Below are positions 1 through 8,230 of a DNA stretch of 64,000 nt, in pieces. A program made the translations under genes and the position numbers. A model generated the notes under the pieces. That model worked only from the letters and a program-made list of their open reading frames with translations. It searched no databases and was not told where the DNA came from. The stretch is from Prevotella sp902465605 (GTDB taxonomy: Bacteria > Bacteroidota > Bacteroidia > Bacteroidales > Bacteroidaceae): assembly GCA_902465605.1 (NCBI GenBank), contig CABQNT010000004.1, forward strand, positions 1-64,000, given 5' to 3'. Position 1 is the stretch's first letter. Every line of letters starts with the position of its first letter.

Positions 1-967
1 TCTGATTAGTTAAGATGGGAAACAGTTTGCCGTTCCGATAGGTCTTATGACTGTATTTGGCAATGATACTCTTGGGAATGTCAAGAAGCAATACATTTGT
101 TTCCACGCTTGTTTTCTGCCTTTTGGTCATGATCCACTGCTTATCATCAAGTGTTACGATATTGTCTGGTGTGAGATTGGAAACATCAATATATGCTAGA
201 CCTGTGAAACATGAAAAGATGAAAACATCCCTTACTAACTCCAAGCGTTGAATAGCAAGATCCTTGTTGGCTATCTTCATAATTTCCTCATCCGTGAGAA
301 AACCTCGATTGACAGGCTCCAAGTGAAAACGATGATTGAGAAATGGGTCGTGAAGAAGATAGCCACGCTTTTGCGCATAGATGGTCACGGTTTTCAGTGC
401 CTTCAATTTCTTGACTGATGTGTTATAGGCACACCCAGCGGCCGTACTCAGGTACAGCTCAAAGTCCTGTACTACGGATGGCGTGAACTCTGCCAGTCCA
501 ATATCATTCTTCCCATACTTATAGATAAGGAATTCTGCGAAATGTCTTCTTAAAACGCTGTACTTTTGCAGGCTGTCCTTGCTGATGGTATGTCCGACAC
601 GCTGTCTGATATCTTCGTTGAACTTGTCGAATATAGGGAGAAAGGTCGTGTACTCCCTGTCTTTCCCAACAAAGAATGAGCGGATTTTATCCAATGACAA
701 GGATTCATCATCCTCGAATTTGTGGTAAATGTTATTCAGCATTGTGGAGATGGAGTCCAATGCGGCATTAGCGGATAAGGCTTCTGCCGTCCGACCTTTG
801 AGCCTGCTGGTAGTGTTATTCCACAGCGACTTGTCCACGAATATTTTCGTAGATCCGAAATTAGCCATCTCTCCGTTAAGGAATACACGGAGCATTACAG
901 GCGACTTTCCTTCTTTGTTCTCATAGTTTGAACGTAGGTAGAAGGACACCTTGAAATTTGTTCTCAT
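1..967 (-). CDS. Tyrosine site-specific integrase, 3' end beyond window
   Basis: Reading the minus strand from an ATG at 967 gives an uninterrupted frame of about 322 codons that runs off the left edge. It begins MRTNFKVSFYLRSN and carries the Bacteroidetes layout: an N-terminal arm-binding domain, a phage SAM-like core-binding domain (around residues 110-200) and the start of the catalytic domain. The stretch ELVRDVFIFSCFTGLAY holds the family's first catalytic arginine region (near residue 245). The HxxR and Tyr motifs would lie outside the window. Such enzymes excise and integrate genomic islands or conjugative transposons. The gene reads away from a tRNA-Met gene 313 bp upstream, the usual arrangement when the tRNA 3' end is the attachment site. 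The gene is partial, so activity cannot be judged. Confidence 0.9.
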   Translation of the reverse strand, partial: MRTNFKVSFYLRSNYENKEGKSPVMLRVFLNGEMANFGSTKIFVDKSLWNNTTSRLKGRTAEALSANAALDSISTMLNNIYHKFEDDESLSLDKIRSFFVGKDREYTTFLPIFDKFNEDIRQRVGHTISKDSLQKYSVLRRHFAEFLIYKYGKNDIGLAEFTPSVVQDFELYLSTAAGCAYNTSVKKLKALKTVTIYAQKRGYLLHDPFLNHRFHLEPVNRGFLTDEEIMKIANKDLAIQRLELVRDVFIFSCFTGLAYIDVSNLTPDNIVTLDDKQWIMTKRQKTSVETNVLLLDIPKSIIAKYSHKTYRNGKLFPILTNQ

Positions 968-999
968 AATGCATCATTCTTTTGTGTAGCACTCGGCTG

Positions 1000-1007
1000 C
1001 AAAGCTA
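1000..1007 (-). promoter_or_regulatory. Promoter -7 element of the integrase gene
   Basis: On the minus strand this reads TAGCTTTG, matching the Bacteroidetes -7 consensus TAnnTTTG, about 32 bp upstream of the integrase ATG. No clear -33 TTTG is seen at the expected spacing. Confidence 0.5.
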
Positions 1008-1070
1008 ATACTTAATACATTGAAAAAGAAAGAGTTGACGCCGTCAATATGGTATTCAAAATCCCGTCAC

Positions 1071-1118
1071 TGCTACATTTTTTGCTACTGCAATTTTTGT
1101 GTAGCAGTAAGTGTAGCA
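1071..1118. repeat. Dyad of paired TGCTAC hexamers upstream of the integrase
   Basis: TGCTAC occurs at 1071-1076 and 1083-1088. Its complement GTAGCA occurs at 1101-1106 and 1113-1118. Both pairs have 12-bp spacing and they face each other around a centre near 1094. A fifth copy (GTAGCA) lies at 986-991. The arrangement between an integrase gene and a tRNA suggests arm-type integrase or excisionase binding sites. That role is inferred from position only. Confidence 0.5.
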
Positions 1119-1189
1119 GAATTTGACCGAATGATGATTGTCAAAACATAGGGTTATGCCGTCAGGCAATGGAGGCATATACAAAGAAA

Positions 1190-1221
1190 AATCGTTGTAA
1201 AACCTTGATTTTACAACGATT
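1190..1221 (-). terminator. Rho-independent terminator after tRNA-Met
   Basis: A perfect 13-bp inverted repeat (AATCGTTGTAAAA / TTTTACAACGATT) with a 6-nt loop. Read on the minus strand it is followed by a T-rich tail, so it would end the tRNA-Met transcript starting near 1380. Confidence 0.7.
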
Positions 1222-1279
1222 AGCTAATTTTTGAAGGCTAAAATGACGTGTTGTTTGACGTCCTATTGAAACCTCTTTG

Positions 1280-1353
1280 TGGACCAGCCTGGGCTTGAAC
1301 CAGGGACCTCCAGATTATGAGTCTGTTGCTCTAACCAACTGAGCTACAAGTCC
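1280..1353 (-). tRNA. tRNA-Met (anticodon CAT)
   Basis: The minus strand folds as a tRNA. The acceptor begins GGACTTG and ends CTGGTCC with discriminator A. The D arm includes AGCTCAGTTGGTTAGAGC. The anticodon loop is CTCATAA (anticodon CAT), and the T arm includes GGTTCAAGCC. The 3' CCA is not encoded. CAT can also be a tRNA-Ile with modified C34; elongator Met is the more likely reading. The 3' end faces the integrase gene, making it a candidate attachment site. Confidence 0.92.
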
Positions 1354-1387
1354 GACTTATTGCAGAAAGCGAATAAGTTTATGGCTG

Positions 1388-1395
1388 CAAAGGTA
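1388..1395 (-). promoter_or_regulatory. Promoter -7 element of tRNA-Met
   Basis: The minus strand reads TACCTTTG, a match to TAnnTTTG, 35 bp before the tRNA 5' end. Confidence 0.6.
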
Positions 1396-1514
1396 AAAAA
1401 TAAAATTGATAATCGGAGGAAGAAGTGAGAAAAACTTTTGTTTAACACATTTTTTCGCTAAAACATCATCCAGACGCAGCATGGCAGGAACTACTGAAAA
1501 AGACGACACGGAGG

Positions 1515-1892
1515 CTAGCCTGCCAGTTTGATTCCAATCAGCACCATCAGCATTCCGAGACAAACACTTCCTCCCACATACAGAACGGCATATGAAAGAT
1601 GACCTTGCTGTACGAGAGACAAACTTTCATGAGAGAAAGTGGAAAAGGTGGTAAAACCTCCACAAAAACCTGTTATCAAGAGTAGTTTGAGATTGTTGTT
1701 ACCAAGCATGTTCTGGTCAATCAGCCCATAGAGGATTCCAATGACCAAACAACCCAAAAGGTTGACTGCAAACGTACCAAAGGGAAAGGCATTGGGAAGC
1801 CAATCTTGTATGACTTTAGACGTAAGATACCTCATGACTGAACCCACAGCTCCACCCATGGCTACCATCAACATACTGCGTAGAAAATTCAT
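1515..1892 (-). CDS. crcB: Fluoride exporter CrcB/Fluc
   Basis: This is a 125-residue, four-helix membrane protein of the Fluc family, dual-topology dimers that export fluoride. Family motifs are visible: the GGAVGSVMRY start of helix 1, the FGTFAVNLLGC segment with the conserved asparagine, and GFCGGFTTFSTFSHE with the TFSTF motif that lines the pore. The start at 1892 (MNFLRSML) is chosen because it begins right at the first helix; an extension to 1949 adds an unconserved leader. A TATCTTTG promoter box ends only 4 bp before this ATG, so the message may be nearly leaderless. No fluoride riboswitch was recognised upstream. An IS30 element sits 81 bp upstream. Confidence 0.9.
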   Translation of the reverse strand: MNFLRSMLMVAMGGAVGSVMRYLTSKVIQDWLPNAFPFGTFAVNLLGCLVIGILYGLIDQNMLGNNNLKLLLITGFCGGFTTFSTFSHESLSLVQQGHLSYAVLYVGGSVCLGMLMVLIGIKLAG

Positions 1893-1999
1893 GTTGCAAA
1901 GATACGAAATCATTTTGAATGCACCTTCATAGGCAAAGACAAATATCATTGGGTAGATTCAACTTCAAATGGTTGTAGAGTCAACCAGCAAGTGCAAAA

Positions 2000-2941
2000 T
2001 TATAAAACATGTTTGAAGAACTCTCGTTTTGGTGTAGAAAAGTTTAATTTTTCTCTCGGTCTTTCGTTCAATTTCTTTTGTATCGACATAATTCTCTTGT
2101 CCGTATAACGTTCAAACGACTCCTTTTTCGGTATATATTGTCTGATTAGTTTATTTGTATTCTCAATCGCTCCCTTTTGCCATGAGCAATATGGATCGGC
2201 GAAGTACACGGGTACACCTAAGTACTTGGTAATATCCTTATGTGCCGCAAATTCAGGTCCGTTGTCAGTTGTAATGGTCTTCAGACTGTCCTTGTATGGC
2301 AGCAGCAGTTTCCTGACCACCTTTGCCAGGGGCTTTGACTGCTTCCCGAATGGCAGTTTCTGCATGAGCAGCATATTGGTGGACTTCTCCACCAGCGTGA
2401 GTATGGCGTGCTGGGCAGGGTCTACGATCAAGTCCATCTCAAAATCCCCGAATCTCTTCCCGTCAACTTCCTTACTTCTTTCATGGATGCTCACCCTGTC
2501 CTTGATTGGAAGATGTTTGCTCTTGGGACGATGCCTGTATTTCATCTTATGCCTTGTGTGCTTGGCAAGCTCCCCTGTCGTGTCATTGTGGATGATGTTA
2601 TAGATAGACTGGTGAGACACCTTTATCCCCTCATTCTTGCGCAGATAACCTGATATTTGTCTTGGAGACCACTGGTCATTGATGATGTATTCCTTGATTC
2701 TCCATACCAATTCGTCGGAGAGTTTGGCGTTCGTTACCGTCCTCTTTCTGCGCTGCATGGCCATATCGTGCGCCTTTGTCCAGATATACTTTCCCGATGA
2801 CGTGCTGTTTCTCTCAAGCTCACGACTGATCGTAGCCTCACTCGTACCCACAATGCGGGCAATTTCTTTTCTCGCTGTTTTCTTTTGGAGTAAGGCGAAA
2901 ATTTGCGACCTTTGCTCCGAGGTTAATTGATGATATTTCAC
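2000..2941 (-). CDS. IS30-family transposase
   Basis: This 313-residue protein has an N-terminal helix-turn-helix (KEIARIVGTSEATISREL, around residues 25-42) that recognises the element ends, a second DNA-binding segment (WSPRQISGYL) and a C-terminal RNase H-like DDE domain. The catalytic residues are recognisable in FGDFEMDLI, TTDNGPEF and QKGAIENTNKLIRQYIPK, the last being the IS30 hallmark around the catalytic Glu. The frame is complete with no stops. It appears functional, and the ends and target duplication are preserved, suggesting a recent insertion. Confidence 0.95.
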   Translation of the reverse strand: MKYHQLTSEQRSQIFALLQKKTARKEIARIVGTSEATISRELERNSTSSGKYIWTKAHDMAMQRRKRTVTNAKLSDELVWRIKEYIINDQWSPRQISGYLRKNEGIKVSHQSIYNIIHNDTTGELAKHTRHKMKYRHRPKSKHLPIKDRVSIHERSKEVDGKRFGDFEMDLIVDPAQHAILTLVEKSTNMLLMQKLPFGKQSKPLAKVVRKLLLPYKDSLKTITTDNGPEFAAHKDITKYLGVPVYFADPYCSWQKGAIENTNKLIRQYIPKKESFERYTDKRIMSIQKKLNERPREKLNFSTPKREFFKHVL

Positions 2942-2963
2942 AATACAAAGTTAATTAATCTTT

Positions 2964-2988
2964 GGGAGACTGCGGTCTCCCTTTTTTT
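2964..2988 (+). terminator. Plus-strand terminator inside the IS, upstream of the transposase
   Basis: A GGGAGAC/GTCTCCC stem with a 4-nt loop is followed by seven T residues on the plus strand. It would stop plus-strand transcripts crossing the element, and so shields the operon to the right from transcription entering through the IS. Confidence 0.75.
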
Positions 2989-3012
2989 ATTTGTATTGCT
3001 GGTTGTTTTTTT

Positions 3013-3076
3013 CCTCGCCGAGAGATGCGAACAACCTCTCGCTACGCTTCGAGAACGTCTGCATCTCTCGGCGAGG
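3013..3076. repeat. Long perfect hairpin in the IS non-coding end
   Basis: A 16-bp perfect inverted repeat (CCTCGCCGAGAGATGC at 3013-3028 and its complement at 3061-3076) encloses a 32-nt loop that can pair further (CTCG/CGAG). It lies between the transposase start and the right IS end. The role is unknown; a structure that limits impinging transcription is one possibility. Confidence 0.8.
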
Positions 3077-3129
3077 GGTACTCTTTTATTGCACTTCGAT
3101 TTTGAACCTGCAGGTTTTTAGGTTGATAA

Positions 3130-3161
3130 TTTGTCTGGTTTAGTCAAAAATACTAACTTTG
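3130..3161 (+). promoter_or_regulatory. Promoter of the hexuronate operon
   Basis: TTTG at 3130-3133 and TAACTTTG at 3154-3161 are separated by 20 bp, the Bacteroidetes -33/-7 arrangement. They lie 38 bp before the transporter ATG and just outside the IS30 right end. Confidence 0.7.
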
Positions 3162-3198
3162 CAAAGTATAGCAAATTATACGAAGAATATATAACACC

Positions 3199-4644
3199 AT
3201 GGAAGAAAATTATGTTAAAAAGCAAATGACCAACTTTCGTTGGATTATCTGTTCCATGCTTTTCCTGGCCACCGCCATTAATTATATGGATCGCCAAGCC
3301 TTATCCTTAACTTGGAAAGATTTTATCGCACCCGAGTTTCATTGGACCAACACAGATTATGGTAACATCGCAGCTGCTTTTTCCATCGTTTACGCTATTG
3401 CCAACTTATTCTCCGGCCGAATCATCGACTGGCTGGGCACGAAGAAAGGTTATCTTTGGGCTATAGGTATCTGGTCTGTCGGTGCGTGTTTGCATGCACT
3501 TTGTGGCTGGGCTACCGAACAAATCGTTGGCCTTAACGATGCCGCTTCGCTGATTGGGGCAGCAGGTGCCACAGCCTCGACCATATCTATGGTGAGTGTT
3601 TATTTCTTTTTAGCTGCACGTGTCATCCTGGCTGCCGGTGAAGCCGGAAACTTTCCTGCTGCCATCAAGGTGACTGCAGAATACTTCCCGAAGAAAGACA
3701 GAGCGTTTGCAACGGCCATCTTCAACGCCGGAACGACGGTGGGTGCACTGATTGCCCCACTAACCATCCCAACTTTGGCACGATGTTTCAAAGATATGGG
3801 CGTGGGAAACGGCTGGGAAATGGCTTTCGTGGTGATTGGCTTGCTGGGGTTCTTGTGGATGGGACTATGGATTTTTGCGTACAAAGATCTCGACAAGAAT
3901 CCGCATGTGAATCAAGCCGAACGCGAATATATCTTGCAAGACAGCAAGAATGAGGCGGGTGAGGACGACAAAGGTCGAAAGATTCCAGTGAAAGAATGCA
4001 TCCAACTGCGTCAAACATGGGCGATTGTACTTGGCAAGTTCTTGACAGACGGTGTTTGGTGGTTCTTTCTTTTCTGGACTCCTGCCTATATTTCGGACGT
4101 CTACGGATATACCTCCGACTCGTTCATGGCACAAATGCTCATATTTGTCTTGTACGCCATCACGATGCTTTCTCTCTTTGGAGGCAAGCTACCCACCATC
4201 TTCATCAACCGAACCGGCAAGGATCCCTACAGCTGCCGCATGCGCGCCATGCTCATTTTCGCCATATTTCCCTTGCTGGGCTTGCTGGCACAACCCTTAG
4301 GTGCCTACTCGTGTTGGCTTACAATCATCATCATTGGCATCGTTGGGGCAGCCCACCAATCCTGGTCTGCCAACCTTTTCTCTGTTGGCAGTGACCTCTT
4401 CCCCAAGAACACGGTTGCCACGATTACGGGAATGAATGGCATGGCGGGAGGCATCAGTTCGTTTTTAATCAACCTCGGATCAGGTAGATTACTCGACTAT
4501 GTTGATGCCACGCAACTATCTTTCTTGCGATTTCAAGGGAAAGAAGCTGGTTATTTTATGATTTTCTGCTACTGTTCGGTGGCTTACCTTGCAGGCTGGA
4601 GCGTCATGAAGAGCTTGGTACCTAAATACAAGCCCGTAGTATAA
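3199..4644 (+). CDS. exuT: MFS hexuronate (ExuT-like) transporter
   Basis: This 481-residue protein of the major facilitator superfamily belongs to the anion:cation symporter group that imports hexuronates and related sugar acids. The N-terminal segment MLFLATAINYMDRQALSLTW is the conserved helix 1 motif of ExuT/GudP-like transporters, with a charged loop motif (GRIIDWLGTKKGY) after helix 2 and about twelve hydrophobic segments. It has two inserts between helices, one after GWATEQIVGL, a little longer than usual. It is the first gene of the operon, directly downstream of a clear promoter and 39 bp before uxuA. Glucuronate or fructuronate is the likely substrate given the downstream enzymes. 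The symbol is assigned by context and family. Confidence 0.85.
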   Translation: MEENYVKKQMTNFRWIICSMLFLATAINYMDRQALSLTWKDFIAPEFHWTNTDYGNIAAAFSIVYAIANLFSGRIIDWLGTKKGYLWAIGIWSVGACLHALCGWATEQIVGLNDAASLIGAAGATASTISMVSVYFFLAARVILAAGEAGNFPAAIKVTAEYFPKKDRAFATAIFNAGTTVGALIAPLTIPTLARCFKDMGVGNGWEMAFVVIGLLGFLWMGLWIFAYKDLDKNPHVNQAEREYILQDSKNEAGEDDKGRKIPVKECIQLRQTWAIVLGKFLTDGVWWFFLFWTPAYISDVYGYTSDSFMAQMLIFVLYAITMLSLFGGKLPTIFINRTGKDPYSCRMRAMLIFAIFPLLGLLAQPLGAYSCWLTIIIIGIVGAAHQSWSANLFSVGSDLFPKNTVATITGMNGMAGGISSFLINLGSGRLLDYVDATQLSFLRFQGKEAGYFMIFCYCSVAYLAGWSVMKSLVPKYKPVV

Positions 4645-4683
4645 CTCATCTGCTCACAAATTTAAAAGAACACGAAAAGACAC

Positions 4684-5931
4684 ATGGAAAAAACTTGGAG
4701 ATGGTTTGGCAAGAAAGATAAGATTACGCTTGCCATGCTCAAACAAATAGGAGTTGAGGGAATTGTCACCGCTCTGCATGATGTTCCGCTGGGCCAGATG
4801 TGGACACGTGAGGCCATACATGACCTGAAAAGTTATATAGAGCAGCACGGCATGCGATGGAGCGTTGTCGAGTCGCTTCCGGTCACCGAAACAATTAAAT
4901 ATGGAGGACCCGACCGTGACCAACAGATTGAGGTCTACAAACAAAGTCTGCGCAACCTGTCTGCCGAAGGCATCCACACCATCTGCTATAATTTCATGCC
5001 CGTATTGGACTGGGCACGTACCGATTTGGAACATCCAAACCCCAACGGCACAACCAGTCTTTACTTCAGTTGGGCGCAGTTTGCCTATTTCGACATTCAC
5101 ATCTTGAAACGCGATGGAGCAAGTGACGACTGGAGGAAAAGAGGTGAAGAGATGCATCGTGACATACTCGGCGAAGTTGCAAAATTAAAGAAGTCCATGA
5201 CGGCGGCAGATGACATGCGGCTCGTCGAAAACATCATCGTCAAGACACAAGGTTTTGTCAGTGGCAACATTCAGGAAGATGAGGCTCGCCCCGTTGACCT
5301 GTTCCGACAACTTCTGGCCCATTACAAAGGCATTGATAAGGAACAACTCAGGAAGAACCTCAGAGATTTCCTCAACGCCATCATGCCTGTTTGTGACGAA
5401 TGCGACCTGTACATGTGCGTTCATCCCGACGATCCGCCCTTCCCCATCCTGGGACTGCCCCGCATCATCAATTGCGACGAAGACATTCAATGGCTGATGG
5501 AAACGGTTCCCAACCCACGAAACGGCCTCACATTCTGCGCCGGAAGCCTTTCTGCCGGTGCACATAACGACATCACAGCCTTAGCCCACAAATACGCCGA
5601 GCGTACTTGGTTCGTTCACATGCGTTCGTGTCACATATTCCCCAACGGCGACTTTACCGAGGCCAGTCATCTGGGAGGACGCGCCGACCTGATTGAACTG
5701 ACGAAGATTTTCGAACAAGAGGAAATGAAGAGAAAAGACAATCCTACCACACGACTGTTGCCCATGCGAGTAGATCATGGGATGACCATGCTGGGTGATG
5801 AGAAACAAGCCTACAACGCAGGCTACTCATTCCTCGGAAGAATGTTTGCCATGGGGCAGGTGCAAGGCGTGATGGCCGCCGTGGACAAACAACTGGGAAA
5901 GATAAATAGTCAACAAGAAATTTACGAGTAG
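4684..5931 (+). CDS. uxuA: Mannonate dehydratase
   Basis: This 415-residue TIM-barrel enzyme converts D-mannonate to 2-keto-3-deoxygluconate in the Ashwell pathway. Recognisable family features are the N-terminal MEKTWRWFGKKDKITL, the metal-site region MCVHPDDPPFPILGLPRI with the conserved histidine, the stretch TFCAGSLSAGAHNDI, the VHMRSCHIF motif and a C-terminal LPMRVDHGMTMLGD segment with Asp and His. Its length is about that of the bacterial UxuA family. The stop codon abuts the start of the following dehydrogenase, so the two are translationally coupled. Confidence 0.95.
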   Translation: MEKTWRWFGKKDKITLAMLKQIGVEGIVTALHDVPLGQMWTREAIHDLKSYIEQHGMRWSVVESLPVTETIKYGGPDRDQQIEVYKQSLRNLSAEGIHTICYNFMPVLDWARTDLEHPNPNGTTSLYFSWAQFAYFDIHILKRDGASDDWRKRGEEMHRDILGEVAKLKKSMTAADDMRLVENIIVKTQGFVSGNIQEDEARPVDLFRQLLAHYKGIDKEQLRKNLRDFLNAIMPVCDECDLYMCVHPDDPPFPILGLPRIINCDEDIQWLMETVPNPRNGLTFCAGSLSAGAHNDITALAHKYAERTWFVHMRSCHIFPNGDFTEASHLGGRADLIELTKIFEQEEMKRKDNPTTRLLPMRVDHGMTMLGDEKQAYNAGYSFLGRMFAMGQVQGVMAAVDKQLGKINSQQEIYE

Positions 5932-6747
5932 ATGATGAACAAGTTATTTAATATACACGACTATGTAGTCGTTATTACAGGCGGCACCGGCATTTTAGGA
6001 CGTTGCATCGCCAAATATCTGGCAACGGAAGGGGCCAAAGTGGCCATTCTCGGTAGAAAAGAAGAGGTAGGTAACAAGATGGTCCGTGACATCCAGGCCA
6101 ATAATGGTGTGGCAAAGTTTTACAAAACAGACGTCATGAACAAAGAGGTGGTACAACAAAACTGCCGTGATATCTTGGCTGATTTCGGTCGCATAGACAC
6201 TCTTCTCAATGCAGCAGGAGGCAATATGCCTGGTGCTACGATAGGCCCAACACAGAATATCTTTGATTTAGATCCCACCCAGTTCCAAACCGTACTCAAC
6301 CTAAACCTCATCGGAACTGTCATCCCTACCCAGGTATTTTTGCAACCAATGGTGGAACAGGGCAAGGGAAGCATCATCAACTTTGCCAGCATGGCGGCTT
6401 TCCGACCACTCACAAGGGTTTGCGGCTATGGGGCAGCCAAGGCAGGCATCTGTAATTTCACTGCCTACATGGCACAAGAAACGGCAAAGAAGTTCGGCGA
6501 AAAGATACGTATCAACGCTATCGCACCAGGATTCTTCATCACAGAACAGAACCGAGCATTGCTCACCAATCCCGATGGAACATACACCGAGCGAGGCCGA
6601 GATGTCATCCGACAGACTCCTTTCGGCCGCATGGGCGACCCAGATGAGCTTTGTGGAACAATACACTACTTGATGAGCGATGCTTCGAAGTTTGTCACTG
6701 GCACGGTAGCCGTAGTGGACGGAGGCTTCAACGTCTTTTCCATGTAA
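5932..6747 (+). CDS. SDR-type D-mannonate/fructuronate oxidoreductase
   Basis: This 271-residue classical short-chain dehydrogenase has the Rossmann glycine motif TGGTGILG (residues 17-24), the NAAGG segment, the catalytic Ser in IINFASMAA and the YGAAK active-site Tyr-Lys. Its place between uxuA and uxaC indicates that it does the fructuronate-to-mannonate step. Enterobacteria use the unrelated long-chain UxuB for this step, so this is a non-orthologous replacement of a kind common in Bacteroidetes. Either ATG at 5932 or the one at 5935 may be used, immediately after the uxuA stop. Substrate assignment is by context. Confidence 0.88.
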   Translation: MMNKLFNIHDYVVVITGGTGILGRCIAKYLATEGAKVAILGRKEEVGNKMVRDIQANNGVAKFYKTDVMNKEVVQQNCRDILADFGRIDTLLNAAGGNMPGATIGPTQNIFDLDPTQFQTVLNLNLIGTVIPTQVFLQPMVEQGKGSIINFASMAAFRPLTRVCGYGAAKAGICNFTAYMAQETAKKFGEKIRINAIAPGFFITEQNRALLTNPDGTYTERGRDVIRQTPFGRMGDPDELCGTIHYLMSDASKFVTGTVAVVDGGFNVFSM

Positions 6748-6786
6748 TGTAGTCAACTTGAATAACAAATATAGAAGGCAGGAATC

Positions 6787-8202
6787 ATGAAAAATTTTAT
6801 GGACGACGACTTCTTGTTGCACACCCCAACTGCACATAAGTTATATCTTGAACATGCGGCCAGCATGCCCATCATAGACTACCACTGCCATCTGGATCCC
6901 AAGATGGTGGCCGAGAACCAACCCTTCAAATCCATCACGGAGCTATGGCTCGGCGGCGACCATTACAAATGGCGTGCGTTTCGTGCCAATGGCATTGACG
7001 AGCGATACATCACCGGAACGGACACTTCTGACTGGGAAAAGTTTGAGAAATGGGCCGAAACCGTGCCGTATACGCTTCGCAATCCGCTCTATCACTGGAC
7101 ACACTTAGAGCTGAAGACAGCTTTTGGTATTGATAAACGCCTCAATCCCGATACGGCAAAAGAGATTTACGAAGCTTGCAATGCCAAACTGAAAGAAGAC
7201 CCGCAGCTCACTCCTTGGGGCCTGTTGAACAAGTATCACGTCGAGGTTGTTTGCACTACTGACGACCCCACGGATGACTTGCGCTATCATCAGCAGACTA
7301 AAGAAAGTTCTTTGAAAACCAAAATGCTTCCTACCTGGCGACCCGACAAAGCCATGTCGCCAGAATGTCCTGATGCCTTCCGCGCCTATGTGGAGAAACT
7401 GGCTGCCGTTTCTGGTATCGACATCCAAAACTTCAACGATTTCTTGGATGCCCTTCAGCAACGTCACGACTTTTTCAACAGCATGGGATGCCGCCTCTCT
7501 GACCATGGAATCGAGAAGTTTTATGCCGAACCGTACACCGATAACGAAATCAAGATTATCTTTGACAAAGTATATGGTGGCTATCAACTTTCTGCGGAAG
7601 AAACCTTGAAGTTCAAGAGTGCCATGCTCTATATCTTTGGCATTCAAGACCATGCTGCCGGCTGGACACAACAATATCACTACGGGGCCATGCGCAACAA
7701 CAACACCCGCATGTTTGACAAAATTGGTGCTGACACAGGATTTGACTCGATTGGCGAGTACAATACGGCCAAGGAGTGTTCGAGGTTTCTTGACCGGCTT
7801 GACCAAGAAGGTCGGCTCAGCAAGACCATTCTCTACAACCTCAATCCCAACGCCAACGAAGTTTTGGCCACCATGATTGGCAATTTCCAAGACGGCACAA
7901 TACCCGGAAAAATACAATGGGGATCAGGTTGGTGGTTCATGGACCAGAAAAACGGGATGCAGAACCAACTCAACACCCTTTCTCTGCTCGGCCTTCTCAG
8001 CCGATTTGTCGGCATGCTGACCGACTCCCGCTCGTTTCTCTCTTACCCACGTCACGAATATTTCCGCAGAATCCTCTGCGACCTCATCGGCACCGACATC
8101 GAGAATGGAGAACTTCCCTACACTGGTTACGAGCAACAACGCATCAACCAAATGGTAGAAGACGTGTGCTATTACAACGCAAAACAATTTTTCAATTTCT
8201 AA
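6787..8202 (+). CDS. uxaC: Glucuronate (uronate) isomerase
   Basis: This 471-residue enzyme of the amidohydrolase-like fold interconverts D-glucuronate and D-fructuronate (and galacturonate/tagaturonate). The metal-binding HxH lies in the N-terminal IIDYHCHLDPKMVAEN segment (residues 30-45). The family stretches ELWLGGDHYKWRAFRANG, VVCTTDDPTDDLRYH, WWFMDQKNGMQNQL and LTDSRSFLSYPRHEYFRRILC are all present. The length is typical. It lies 39 bp after the SDR gene and 28 bp before kdgK within one operon. Confidence 0.97.
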   Translation: MKNFMDDDFLLHTPTAHKLYLEHAASMPIIDYHCHLDPKMVAENQPFKSITELWLGGDHYKWRAFRANGIDERYITGTDTSDWEKFEKWAETVPYTLRNPLYHWTHLELKTAFGIDKRLNPDTAKEIYEACNAKLKEDPQLTPWGLLNKYHVEVVCTTDDPTDDLRYHQQTKESSLKTKMLPTWRPDKAMSPECPDAFRAYVEKLAAVSGIDIQNFNDFLDALQQRHDFFNSMGCRLSDHGIEKFYAEPYTDNEIKIIFDKVYGGYQLSAEETLKFKSAMLYIFGIQDHAAGWTQQYHYGAMRNNNTRMFDKIGADTGFDSIGEYNTAKECSRFLDRLDQEGRLSKTILYNLNPNANEVLATMIGNFQDGTIPGKIQWGSGWWFMDQKNGMQNQLNTLSLLGLLSRFVGMLTDSRSFLSYPRHEYFRRILCDLIGTDIENGELPYTGYEQQRINQMVEDVCYYNAKQFFNF

Positions 8203-8230
8203 AACGTTCACCACAAAAGACCGACACATC

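Larger units (their letters stand above)
1974..3112. mobile_element. Intact IS30-family insertion sequence (1139 bp)
   Basis: The element contains one transposase gene and imperfect terminal inverted repeats. The left end reads TGTAGAGTCAA...AAGTGCAA; the right end on the other strand reads TGCAGGTTCAA...AAGTGCAA, with most positions matching over about 25 bp. Both ends are flanked by GGT (1971-1973 and 3113-3115), consistent with the 2-3 bp target duplications of IS30 elements. The boundaries come from these repeats and could shift by a few bases. The insertion lies between divergent crcB and the hexuronate operon promoter and disrupts no gene. Confidence 0.8.

Noticed and set aside
1893..1973. 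Fluoride riboswitch before crcB
   Set aside because: No recognisable fluoride aptamer pattern was seen, and the promoter box lies too close to the start codon for a leader.
7105..7917. Minus-strand 270-residue ORF
   Set aside because: It is antisense to uxaC, which has full family motifs. No independent support.
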